Origin: an uncultured Lachnospiraceae bacterium
GTDB lineage: Bacteria > Bacillota > Clostridia > Lachnospirales > Lachnospiraceae
Direction of reading: 5' to 3'
Assembly: GCA_910585995.1 (NCBI GenBank)
Contig: CAJUGG010000091.1
Coordinates: forward strand, 1 to 44,550
DNA: 44,550 nt
Under the pieces are notes generated by a model that was not told where the DNA came from, did not search any database, and worked only from the letters and a program-made list of their open reading frames with translations. Shown here piece by piece: positions 25,274 through 33,335 of this stretch (its first letter is position 1; each line of letters starts with the position of its first letter). The position numbers and the translations under genes were made by a program.

Positions 25274-27154
25274 CTATTCCTCAATGTAGATCGCATCAAA
25301 TGCGCAGTTGTCTTTACATGCGCCACACTTGATACAAAGCTTCGGGTTAATATGATAACATTCTTTGCGGACACCAGTGATTGCGCCGACCGGACAGTTC
25401 TTTGCGCACTTACCACAGCCTTTGCAGTATTCCGGATTGATGGCAAAGCGACGCATTGCCTGACAGACTTTCGCCTTACACTTCTTATCCACGATATGTT
25501 CTTCATACTCTTCCCGGAATGTCTTAAGCGTACTGATAACCGGAAGCGGAGCGCTCTTGCCAAGACCGCACAGAGCCATGCTGCGGATCATGTTTGCCAG
25601 CTCTTCCAAGCGATCCAGATCTTCCAACTCACCTTCGCCTGCTACGATCTTCTCCAAAATCTCCAACATTCTCTTTGTGCCTTCGCGACATGGTACACAT
25701 TTACCGCAGGACTCTCTCTGGGTAAAGCTCATGAAGAAACGGGCAACCTCCACCATACAGGTGTTGGTGTCCATAACTACCATACCGCCGGAACCAACGA
25801 TCGCGTTGAACTTCTTCACAGAGTCAAAGTCCAAAGGCTCATCCAGATGTTTCTCGGTCAGACATCCGCCGGACGGACCGCCGATCTGTACTGCCTTAAA
25901 TTCTGCACCATTTTTCAGGCCGCCGCCGATATCAAAGATAATCTCACGCAGCGTACTTCCCATCGGCACCTCAATCAAGCCAGTGTTCTCAATGGAACCT
26001 GTCAGGGAGAAGGTCTTGGTTCCCGGAGATCCTTCCGTACCGATGGTACGATACCAGTCTGCACCCTGAAGGATAATCTTCGGAACATTTGCATAAGTCT
26101 CCACGTTATTTAATACGGTTGGTTTTTCCCAAAGGCCTTTTTCCACAGTACGAGGCGGTTTTACACGAGGCATACCTCTGTTGCCCTCGATGGAAGCGGT
26201 CAGAGCAGAACCTTCGCCACAGACAAATGCTCCTGCTCCTCTGTTAATATGTAGACGGAAGGAGAAATCGGTTCCAAGAATATTGTCGCCTAAAAGTCCT
26301 CTTTCCTCTAATTGTGCAATGGCATGGCGAAGTCTCTTGACAGACATCGGATACTCTGCACGCACATAGATATAGCCATCGGTGGAGTCCACTGCATAGG
26401 CTGCGATCATCATACCCTCGATCAGTTTGAATGGATCACCTTCCATTACGGAACCATCCATAAATGCTCCTGGGTCGCCCTCGTCACCATTACATACGAC
26501 ATAGCGGATCTTTTCTTTTTGTCTTGCAACCTGTTTCCATTTTCTTCCGCAGGGGAAGCCGCCGCCTCCACGTCCGCGAAGTCCGGAACGATCCACTTCA
26601 TCGATCACTTCGTCTTTGGTCATATCGAACATGGCTTTTGTAAGAGCCTCAAATCCGCCTGCTGCAATATACTCATCCAGAGACTCTGCATCCACACGTC
26701 CGCAGTTCTCCAACACGATCCTGGTCTGTTTTGCCATAAATGGAATGTCTTCTGGATGTTTATAATGTACATCTTTCTTGGAGTAGAGGAGACGCTCCAC
26801 CACTTCATCTTTCAGAACGGTGTTCTCAAAGATCTCCTTACAGTCTTCGATCTGTACTTTTACATACTGGATGACCTCGTCACCCTTTTGGATACGCACC
26901 AGAGGTCCAAGTTCACAGAAGCCCTGACATCCGGTCTTCTTCACGCCCACATGCTCTCCCTCATCATGAGGTGCAAAATCCAATACCACACCCGGAGCGT
27001 CTTTCGTCAGCTCCAGAAATTCTTCATATATCTTCGTCGATCCCGTTGCAATACAGCCTGTACCAGAACAGACAAGAATCCTGCAGTCATATGCTTCGAC
27101 CTGTTTCTTGGCTGCCTCGCGCACCTGTAATAATTCTTCTTTGTTTTTAATCAT
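25274..27154 (-). CDS. hydB: Hydrogenase NADH-binding subunit HydB (NuoF-like)
   Basis: The flavin/NADH subunit, 626 residues. In order it has an N-terminal thioredoxin-like [2Fe-2S] domain (CSGTGCIATG, then CQGFCELGP), an NuoF-type FMN/NADH domain (GRGGGGFPCGRKW, NGDEGDPGAF), an iron-sulfur binding segment CGKCVPCREGTKR, and a C-terminal pair of [4Fe-4S] clusters (CKGCGKCAKNCP and CIKCGACKDNC). This order is typical of HydB in trimeric hydrogenases that couple NADH and ferredoxin to H2. Its ATG overlaps the hydC stop (TGATG). Confidence 0.95.
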   Translation of the reverse strand: MIKNKEELLQVREAAKKQVEAYDCRILVCSGTGCIATGSTKIYEEFLELTKDAPGVVLDFAPHDEGEHVGVKKTGCQGFCELGPLVRIQKGDEVIQYVKVQIEDCKEIFENTVLKDEVVERLLYSKKDVHYKHPEDIPFMAKQTRIVLENCGRVDAESLDEYIAAGGFEALTKAMFDMTKDEVIDEVDRSGLRGRGGGGFPCGRKWKQVARQKEKIRYVVCNGDEGDPGAFMDGSVMEGDPFKLIEGMMIAAYAVDSTDGYIYVRAEYPMSVKRLRHAIAQLEERGLLGDNILGTDFSFRLHINRGAGAFVCGEGSALTASIEGNRGMPRVKPPRTVEKGLWEKPTVLNNVETYANVPKIILQGADWYRTIGTEGSPGTKTFSLTGSIENTGLIEVPMGSTLREIIFDIGGGLKNGAEFKAVQIGGPSGGCLTEKHLDEPLDFDSVKKFNAIVGSGGMVVMDTNTCMVEVARFFMSFTQRESCGKCVPCREGTKRMLEILEKIVAGEGELEDLDRLEELANMIRSMALCGLGKSAPLPVISTLKTFREEYEEHIVDKKCKAKVCQAMRRFAINPEYCKGCGKCAKNCPVGAITGVRKECYHINPKLCIKCGACKDNCAFDAIYIEE

Positions 27155-27630
27155 CAGCCCTTACCTCTCAATTCTTCAATTACTGCAAGTGCCTTTTCTG
27201 GTGTCATAGAAGGATATACATCTTCGTTCACCATCATTGTTGGAGCAAGTCCGCATGCGCCTAGACAGGATACTGTTTCCACTGTAAACATCATGTCATC
27301 TGTCGTATGCTTTTTCTTGCTAAGTCCCAATTCCTTCCACAATGCTTCCAGTACCGGGGTGGATTTACGCACATGACAGGCTGTTCCATCACATACTTTA
27401 ATCACGTATTTGCCCTTTGCCTCAAAGGAAAAGTTTTCATAGAAAGTCGCAACACTGTATGCCTTGGCCTCCTTGATTCCGATTTCCTTTGCCACATAGG
27501 TCAGCAGTTCACCTGGCAGATAACGATACTCCGCCTGGATGTCCTGCATGATTGGGATTAATGAACCGGCTTTGCGTCCGTAATGCTCAATAATCTCGTC
27601 TGTCTTACGATAATAAGACTGATCCAGCAT
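27154..27630 (-). CDS. hydC: Hydrogenase subunit HydC (NuoE-like)
   Basis: A 158-residue thioredoxin-like [2Fe-2S] protein of the NuoE family. Cluster ligands are in CDGTACHVRKS and CLGACGLAP. It passes electrons between the NuoF-like HydB and the rest of the complex. It is the first gene of hydCBA and overlaps hydB by the TGATG junction. ATG 27630 has AAGGAGGAA upstream. Confidence 0.95.
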   Translation of the reverse strand: MLDQSYYRKTDEIIEHYGRKAGSLIPIMQDIQAEYRYLPGELLTYVAKEIGIKEAKAYSVATFYENFSFEAKGKYVIKVCDGTACHVRKSTPVLEALWKELGLSKKKHTTDDMMFTVETVSCLGACGLAPTMMVNEDVYPSMTPEKALAVIEELRGKG

Positions 27631-27678
27631 TCGTTTTTCCTCCTTGTTTAGTTATTATGTATTTCACACATATATACC

Positions 27679-27707
27679 ATTATACTATTATTTTCATTTG
27701 AACACAA
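27679..27707 (-). promoter_or_regulatory. hydCBA promoter
   Basis: Minus strand TATAAT (-10, 27679-27684) with a weak TTGTGT 17 bases upstream (27702-27707). The palindrome ATACAA-T-TTGTAT (27709-27721) abuts the -35 and could be an operator helping a weak promoter. Confidence 0.55.
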
Positions 27708-27793
27708 TATACAATTTGTATGGAATTTTTTCACGGTTTTTCTGCTATTTTACTTAAAGGGGATTGATATTTTTTCCACAATCTTTTACACCA

Positions 27794-28585
27794 TTATGAT
27801 TCTTCCTCATTGTAATATTTTCGGAAAATCCGATGTGCAACTTTGAGCGTCTCCTTCTCAATCTCCTCATAGACTTTTAAAAAAAGTTCGCCCTCTTCGG
27901 TCAGTCTCGACCCCTTTTTTCCCATCCGTGACAGTAAGAGGATTCCAAGTCCTTCTTCTGCCTGCCGGATGATCCGCCATGCCTTGCTGTATGCCATCTG
28001 CATATGCATCGCGGACAGGCGCAGGGAATGATAGGTCTTGATCCCCTGCAGCAGATCCGCCACGCCGCGGCCAAAGTAATGATTCACATCGGCTTTTTTT
28101 CCTCTCACCAGGATGCGGACATTGCAGTCAAAGATATTCTCCTTTTTTCTGTCTGGCTCCACCGACACTTCGGTATGTGTTACGAGTGTCCCCGGCTTTT
28201 TTACTTTTACATACAGGCTCTGTTTTTTCAACGGACAATCTGCCCTACCTTTTGTCAAAGGGCACACATCCGGATGACATTTTTTCTTAGACGCCACTTC
28301 TAAGAGGACATCCCCGATGCGCAGCTTCGTCCCGACTTTTAACTGAGACAGATTCATGCCGGACAAGGAGAGGTTTTCTTTAAAACGCTGAAAACAGATG
28401 CCGTCAAATCCCTGCTCTGTCAGAAGATCTCTGGCTTCTTTGCTCCACACGGTAAGGTTGTTGTCCCCGTGATAGTCCCCTGTCAGGCCAGATTCCACAG
28501 TCACGCTCTGCTCGTCCACCGAGATCCCAGCTTCTCCTTTCGCCGGAACATATATGATTTGCTCAAGTCTTCCTATCTGATCCAT
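27794..28585 (-). CDS. MOSC domain fused to ModE-like DNA-binding domain
   Basis: A 263-residue fusion. Residues 1 to about 150 are a MOSC domain (GLTGDYHGD, the Cys-rich CHPDVCPLTKGRADCPL), a fold found in molybdenum-cofactor sulfurase relatives and thought to handle pterin-bound metal. Residues about 155-263 are a LysR/ModE-type winged helix (KTYHSLRLSAMHMQMAYSKA, then GSRLTEEGELFLKVYEE). No TOBE metal-binding domains follow, so MOSC may be the sensing part. Its start overlaps the moeA-PBP gene by 13 bases. It is a good candidate local regulator of the tungsten/aor genes (inference). Confidence 0.85.
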   Translation of the reverse strand: MDQIGRLEQIIYVPAKGEAGISVDEQSVTVESGLTGDYHGDNNLTVWSKEARDLLTEQGFDGICFQRFKENLSLSGMNLSQLKVGTKLRIGDVLLEVASKKKCHPDVCPLTKGRADCPLKKQSLYVKVKKPGTLVTHTEVSVEPDRKKENIFDCNVRILVRGKKADVNHYFGRGVADLLQGIKTYHSLRLSAMHMQMAYSKAWRIIRQAEEGLGILLLSRMGKKGSRLTEEGELFLKVYEEIEKETLKVAHRIFRKYYNEEES

Positions 28586-30483
28586 CTAAGCTCTCCTGTT
28601 TTCTCCATGCCATATCCGCCCAGCTTTTTTAGTTCTTCGGCAAAACGGCTGCTCTTTAGTACTTCCAAAAATGCCTGGACATGCGGAAGGGACAAAAACA
28701 CTTCGGGTATGGCAAATTCATACCACTCCTCTCCCACAGGGATAAAATCAAGCCCCATGGACTGTGCGGCAGAAAAGATGCCCATGCCTGCATCTGCACT
28801 GTCACTGGCAACTAAAGCCGCGACAGCCATATGAGTAGAGGCTTCTCTGTCATAGCCGGTGATCATCTTTGGGAGTATCCCTGCCTTTTTCATCTGATAG
28901 TCCAGCAAAAGTCGGGTTCCTGCGCCTCTTTGCCGGTTGACAAAACGGCAGGACTTCAGGTCTTCAATCCCCCGAATCCCCAGCGGATTGCCTTTTTTGA
29001 CCATAATGCCCTGAATCCTCTGTACCCCTGTCACCACTGCCACAGGCTCCTGGAACAGTCTCCTTACATAGCTGTCATTGTAGGTGCCGTCTGTCTCGTC
29101 TAAGAGATGAATCGGCGCGATATGGGCCTCTACGCGCTTCAGAGCCATCAGTCCGCCCATACTCCCCACATGAGTGCTGGACAGATGCATTCCGCTGTAG
29201 AGTAAAGGCATCAGATCCGCAGCCACATCCAGGATCAGGTCATGGCTTCCTGTCACCACAACGGTATTGGCGATCTCCTGCGGGTCCCGGTAGAGGGAGA
29301 TCTTTACCTTCTCTCCGGCCTCCACGCCCTCACTGTTCTGGTCGATGATGCAAAAGCCATCTGCCCGGACTAAGGACATGGCAGCCCCTGCTCCGCGTGC
29401 CAGAGGCGCCGCCACCATCCGGCCCCCCACGACTCCGGCTTTGATCCGTACATATTCTTTGTGTTTGAGACTGGAGACCATCCGCCTGGAGATCACGGCC
29501 TCTGCTTCCTGGTCCGTTTTGACCGGAAGCTGCCCCATCATCGCAAGGACTGGCGCCACAAAATTTTCAAAAGCAATATAAGCAGAGACCGGATAGCCTG
29601 GCAGTCCAATCACAGGCTTATGATCCACGATGGCAAGGATCACGGGTTTTCCTGGTTTGATTGCCACTCCGTGTACCAGCACTTCTCCTAGTTCCCGCAG
29701 TACATGGACGGTATAGTCATCGCGTCCTGCGCTGGAACCTGCATTGATCAGCACCATATCCGCTCCTGCTACTGCCTGTTTGACTTCTTTAAGGATCTTG
29801 TCATAATCGTCTTCTAAGATGGGACAGCGCTTTGCCAGGCCTCCCTGCTCTAAGACCATCTGTTCAAACATCCGGGTATTGGATTCGATGATGCTGCCTT
29901 CTTGTATCGCTTCTCCCGGTTCGATGATCTCTGTTCCGGTGGGAAATATCGTCACCATGGGACGGCGCACCACTTCGATCTCCAGGATTCCGGCAGACAA
30001 TAACACGCCAACATCGATAGGACGGATCTTATGACAGCTTGGCAGGATCATCTCTCCCGCCACAATATCCTCTCCCACCGGACGCACATGCTGCCAGGCA
30101 GCCACCGATGCCGTAATCTCCACCTCGTCTTCTTTCTCTGTCTCCAAGAGATCTTCTGCCATGATCACGGCGTCAAAAGGATGGTGAATCGGATCTCCTG
30201 TGTCCACCACCACAAAATCTTCTCCTTCTTTCAACCGTACCGGCTTCGTCTCACTTGCGCCGTATGTCCTAGCGGAGATCACAGCGATCCCGTCCATGGC
30301 GGATGCATTATATAAAGGGGAACTATTTTTCGCATAGACCGCATGCCGCGTCACCCTCTTACATGCCTCAATCACCGGAACCGTCTCATATTCCGGCTCC
30401 CATACCTTTTTTAAAGCTTCCAAATAGATGGTTTTAGCCTCCTCTACAGGAGTTGTCTTCAAATATAAATTTCTCTTTCCCAT
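28573..30483 (-). CDS. MoeA with C-terminal PBP-like domain (molybdopterin metal insertion)
   Basis: A 636-residue two-domain protein. The first ~400 residues are MoeA, which inserts metal into adenylated molybdopterin: NASAMDGIAV, TGTEIIEPGE, INAGSSAGRDDYT, GLPGYPVSAYIAF. The last ~220 are a LysR/ModA-like periplasmic-binding-protein fold without a signal peptide (VVTGSHDLILDVAADLM, RQRGAGTRLLLDY), which may bind the oxyanion inside the cell. This architecture is known in Clostridia and archaea, often beside a second, plain MoeA as here. It is coupled to the MOSC-ModE gene. Confidence 0.9.
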   Translation of the reverse strand: MGKRNLYLKTTPVEEAKTIYLEALKKVWEPEYETVPVIEACKRVTRHAVYAKNSSPLYNASAMDGIAVISARTYGASETKPVRLKEGEDFVVVDTGDPIHHPFDAVIMAEDLLETEKEDEVEITASVAAWQHVRPVGEDIVAGEMILPSCHKIRPIDVGVLLSAGILEIEVVRRPMVTIFPTGTEIIEPGEAIQEGSIIESNTRMFEQMVLEQGGLAKRCPILEDDYDKILKEVKQAVAGADMVLINAGSSAGRDDYTVHVLRELGEVLVHGVAIKPGKPVILAIVDHKPVIGLPGYPVSAYIAFENFVAPVLAMMGQLPVKTDQEAEAVISRRMVSSLKHKEYVRIKAGVVGGRMVAAPLARGAGAAMSLVRADGFCIIDQNSEGVEAGEKVKISLYRDPQEIANTVVVTGSHDLILDVAADLMPLLYSGMHLSSTHVGSMGGLMALKRVEAHIAPIHLLDETDGTYNDSYVRRLFQEPVAVVTGVQRIQGIMVKKGNPLGIRGIEDLKSCRFVNRQRGAGTRLLLDYQMKKAGILPKMITGYDREASTHMAVAALVASDSADAGMGIFSAAQSMGLDFIPVGEEWYEFAIPEVFLSLPHVQAFLEVLKSSRFAEELKKLGGYGMEKTGELRWIR

Positions 30484-30506
30484 AATACCTCTTAATTAAA
30501 GTTCCA

Positions 30507-30593
30507 CATATACAGGAATTATGCCCCCTCTTCTGGAAGGATTTCAGGCTGCTTTGCATCCTGAAATCCTTCCGGGCATAATTCCTGTATATG
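30507..30593. repeat. Long intergenic hairpin E4 between the moeA genes
   Basis: A perfect 19-bp outer stem (30507-30525 with 30575-30593) and a perfect 14-bp inner stem (30535-30548 with 30560-30573) flank an 11-base loop CTGCTTTGCAT; the left side has a 9-base bulge. There is no T-tract, so it is not a standard terminator. It begins 5 bases after the moeA stop, as E1 does after the VWA gene. The loop TGCT/TGCA bases faintly recall the E3 core ends. Family membership is uncertain. Confidence 0.7.
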
Positions 30594-30598
30594 CTGTT

Positions 30599-31828
30599 TT
30601 AAAATATCTGCACCCAGATCTGGTCGCCTGCTTTCAGGCCTTCCTGGTTCAGATCGACCACGGCGTATCCGTCCGCTCTGGTCATCGTGGACATCAGTCC
30701 GGATTTTCCAAAGACCGGGCTGGCCAGATAGCCTTCCTGGTTTTTTTTCAGTTCCACATACAAAAGCATCTTCCGGCCTGGCGTCCCTGGGACATTGCCG
30801 TCCAAAACTGCCGGGACTGCGAGTTTTTCACTCTCGCCTTCCTGCTGCCTCTTAAGCCACACGGGCAGCATCTCAAATACCGCCATGGCCGCTACAGGAT
30901 GCCCTGGAAGCCCCACCATCAAAGTATGGCTCTTCTTGTCCATCCCCAGAATCGTCGGCTTTCCTGGCTTCAGGGCAAGTCCGTGGGTAAATACTCCCGG
31001 ATCGGACAGTTCATCGATTAAAAGCGCTGTCATATCTTTTTTCCCTTTGGAGCTGCCCCCGGAGATCACCACAAGATCACTGATCTTTCTCGCTTCTGTA
31101 ATCGCCTCTTTTAACTCCTCGTACACATCCGGCACCGTCCGGGTACCGCTTACCAAAAATCCATGCTTCTCTGCTAACGCCGTCAAAGCCAAAGTATTGA
31201 TATCATAGATCTTGCCCCGCTTCAGTTCCTCTCCCGGCGCAGTCAGTTCATCTCCTGTGGATATCACATATATTTTCAGAGGCGCATAGACCTTCACATG
31301 CGTCAGTCCCTCCGCTGCCAGCACTCCGATCTCCTGTGGGCGAAGTCTCTGCCCTCTGCGAAACAAAAGATCACCTTTTTTACTGTCCTCTCCAATCTCC
31401 ACCGCATGTCTTCCAGGGGACACCGACTGGCTGACTGCTATATGACTGGCATCAAACTGCTCACAATACTCCACCATCACACAGCTGTCGGCACCCTCCG
31501 GGAGCATCCCTCCGGTGGGTACATAGGCACATGTCCCCGGACGGATCACAGACGTTGTCTCTGTCCCGATCATGACATCCTCAATCACCTCTAAAAATAC
31601 CGGGATGCTCTCGCCTGCTCCCATGGTATCCTTCGCCTGCAGTGCATAACCATCCACCATAGAACGGCGAAATTCCGGGATGTCCCGGATTCCATACAGG
31701 TCTTCTGCGAGCACCCTCTCTCTGGCCTCCCGAAGCGGCACCTCACAGACCGTAAGCCAGTCGTCACCCACCGCCTGCAAAAGTTTCTCCCTCGCCTGTT
31801 CTAATGTATCAACTTTCAAAAGCTGCAT
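30599..31828 (-). CDS. moeA: Molybdopterin molybdenum/tungsten transferase MoeA
   Basis: A 409-residue standard MoeA. Family motifs are RSMVDGYALQA, ISTGDELTAPG, VISGGSSKGKKD and GLPGHPVAAMAVFE. It ligates metal oxyanion to adenylylated molybdopterin. With a tungstate transporter and a tungsten enzyme in the same cluster, tungsten is the likelier metal (inference). It overlaps tupC by 20 bases and starts at ATG 31828 with GGAGGGAAG upstream. It is one of two MoeA-type proteins here, which may differ in metal preference. Confidence 0.93.
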   Translation of the reverse strand: MQLLKVDTLEQAREKLLQAVGDDWLTVCEVPLREARERVLAEDLYGIRDIPEFRRSMVDGYALQAKDTMGAGESIPVFLEVIEDVMIGTETTSVIRPGTCAYVPTGGMLPEGADSCVMVEYCEQFDASHIAVSQSVSPGRHAVEIGEDSKKGDLLFRRGQRLRPQEIGVLAAEGLTHVKVYAPLKIYVISTGDELTAPGEELKRGKIYDINTLALTALAEKHGFLVSGTRTVPDVYEELKEAITEARKISDLVVISGGSSKGKKDMTALLIDELSDPGVFTHGLALKPGKPTILGMDKKSHTLMVGLPGHPVAAMAVFEMLPVWLKRQQEGESEKLAVPAVLDGNVPGTPGRKMLLYVELKKNQEGYLASPVFGKSGLMSTMTRADGYAVVDLNQEGLKAGDQIWVQIF

Positions 31829-32519
31829 GACTTCCCTCCATCTTAATCACTTCATTTGCCACAAAACGGCGGATTCTCTCATCCTCTGTCCGAAACAGGA
31901 TCTCTTCTTTGTCTCCGCTTGCCAAGATCTCTCCCTGATGCATAAAATGCAAGATCTCACACATCTTGTAAATATGTGCCAGCCGATGACTGATCAGTAT
32001 CCAGGTAATCGGCCGTTCTCTCTGTATTTCAAATATCACTTGTTCAAATAACTCTAGATTTTCCGGGTCCAGATTGGACAGCGTCTCGTCAATCATCACA
32101 CATTTCGGTTCAAAGATCAGCGCCCGGATCATGGACACTTTTTGCTGCTCCCCACTGGAGAGACTTCTGGCATACTGATCTTTTTTCCCTTTTAGACCAC
32201 ACCGTTCAAGCCACTCATTGATCTTTTGTTCCTCGGGCCGTATATGACGTATTTTTAACGGATAACAGATATTTTCATACACACTTCCCCGGATAAAATA
32301 AGGTCTCTGAGCCGTCATGGTAATCTCTCTTGGCTTCAGCCCTTCATAGTCAATCCTTCCTCTGTCCGGGAGCGTCATCCCCATAATCAGTTTGCAAAGT
32401 GTCGTCTTTCCACAGCCATTGCCCCCGATGATCCCATGGATCTTCCCTTCTTCGATGGCAAAACTGCCGGTCTTCATCTGAAAATCTCCCTGCTTTTTCT
32501 CAAGGTCAATAATTCTCAT
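31809..32519 (-). CDS. tupC: Tungstate ABC transporter ATP-binding protein
   Basis: A 236-residue ABC ATPase: Walker A GGNGCGKTT near residue 32, signature ARSLSSGEQQKVS, Walker B CVMIDETLSNLD and the switch His in LISHRLAH. It energises oxyanion uptake through TupB. ATG 32519 is chosen by its AGGAG; it overlaps the tupB end by 14 bases. It could equally be a molybdate transporter ATPase; TupA-type neighbours argue for tungstate. Confidence 0.88.
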   Translation of the reverse strand: MRIIDLEKKQGDFQMKTGSFAIEEGKIHGIIGGNGCGKTTLCKLIMGMTLPDRGRIDYEGLKPREITMTAQRPYFIRGSVYENICYPLKIRHIRPEEQKINEWLERCGLKGKKDQYARSLSSGEQQKVSMIRALIFEPKCVMIDETLSNLDPENLELFEQVIFEIQRERPITWILISHRLAHIYKMCEILHFMHQGEILASGDKEEILFRTEDERIRRFVANEVIKMEGSHAAFES

Positions 32520-33198
32520 CGGACGATTCTCCTCTCTGGAAAAAATCTGCAAGACTCTGGATCACAAATGCCATCAAAAGCAGCAATACCCCCAGTGTCA
32601 GACCCTCCGTAAAGATCCCCTGACTTTTCAAAAGCGAGATGGTAGTCGTCATGGTGCGGGTATGCCCTTTGATATTTCCCCCCACCAGCATCACCGCGCC
32701 CACCTCACTGATCGACCTTCCAAATCCGGTGACGACTGCAAAATACAATTCATTTTTCAATTCCCTGACCACCAGCCACTGTGTCTGTATGGCATCCGCC
32801 CCCATCGTCTTTGCAAACGCCCGGATCGCCCCTGCCCTGGATACCAGACTGGTATAAGTCATCCCGCAGATGATCGGCGTAATGATCAGCACCTGCGCCA
32901 GTATCATGCCCTTGATAGAAAACAACAGATTCAAAGATCCCAAAGGCCCCCGTCGCATCACCAGCATATACACCACAAGCCCCACCACCACCGGCGGAAC
33001 GCCCATCAGCGTCCGATTCACACGAATCACCAGTCTCTTCCCGACAAAATTCACCCGCTCCAGCAAAAGCCCCAGCAATATCCCCAGCACCGAAGAAATC
33101 GCCGTCGCGCAAAATGCCATCTGAAATGTCACACAGATGGCGTCAAACACTCCCACATCGGAGAAAAATGTATCCAAAAATCCCTTAATAACCTGCAT
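32506..33198 (-). CDS. tupB: Tungstate ABC transporter permease
   Basis: A 230-residue membrane permease of the TupB group with about five or six membrane spans (for example MAFCATAISSVLGILLGLLL, GVPPVVVGLVVYMLVM). The EAA loop shows as TMGADAIQTQWLVV. The start is ATG 33198, with AGGTGAGAGA directly upstream. The longer open frame to 33288 only translates hairpin E3 and is rejected. Confidence 0.9.
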   Translation of the reverse strand: MQVIKGFLDTFFSDVGVFDAICVTFQMAFCATAISSVLGILLGLLLERVNFVGKRLVIRVNRTLMGVPPVVVGLVVYMLVMRRGPLGSLNLLFSIKGMILAQVLIITPIICGMTYTSLVSRAGAIRAFAKTMGADAIQTQWLVVRELKNELYFAVVTGFGRSISEVGAVMLVGGNIKGHTRTMTTTISLLKSQGIFTEGLTLGVLLLLMAFVIQSLADFFQRGESSDENY

Positions 33199-33219
33199 TC
33201 TCTCACCTGACTTAGAAAA

Positions 33220-33325
33220 GGGACTGTCGGGAAATCGGGCTTCTGGGCTTAGGTCAATCGTGCTGTCCGATACATTCCATGCAGACATTGACCTAAGCCC
33301 AGGAGACCGATTTTCCGACAGCCCC
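33220..33325 (+). repeat. Long hairpin element E3 (shortened family member) between tupA and tupB
   Basis: Arms 33220-33258 and 33287-33325 (39 bases) match in reverse complement at about 35 of 39 positions. The loop 33260-33286 reads GTGCTGT directly joined to CCGATACATTCCATGCAGAC, which are the two ends of the E1/E2 core with everything between missing. This looks like deletion between short repeats (CTGT). It begins 10 bases after the tupA stop. It could protect tupA mRNA or lower tupBC expression (inference). Confidence 0.85.
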
Positions 33326-33335
33326 GGCCCTTTCG

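Noticed and set aside
33199..33288. Thirty extra N-terminal residues for TupB
   Set aside because: They translate hairpin E3. ATG 33198 has a strong ribosome-binding site and begins the normal permease sequence.
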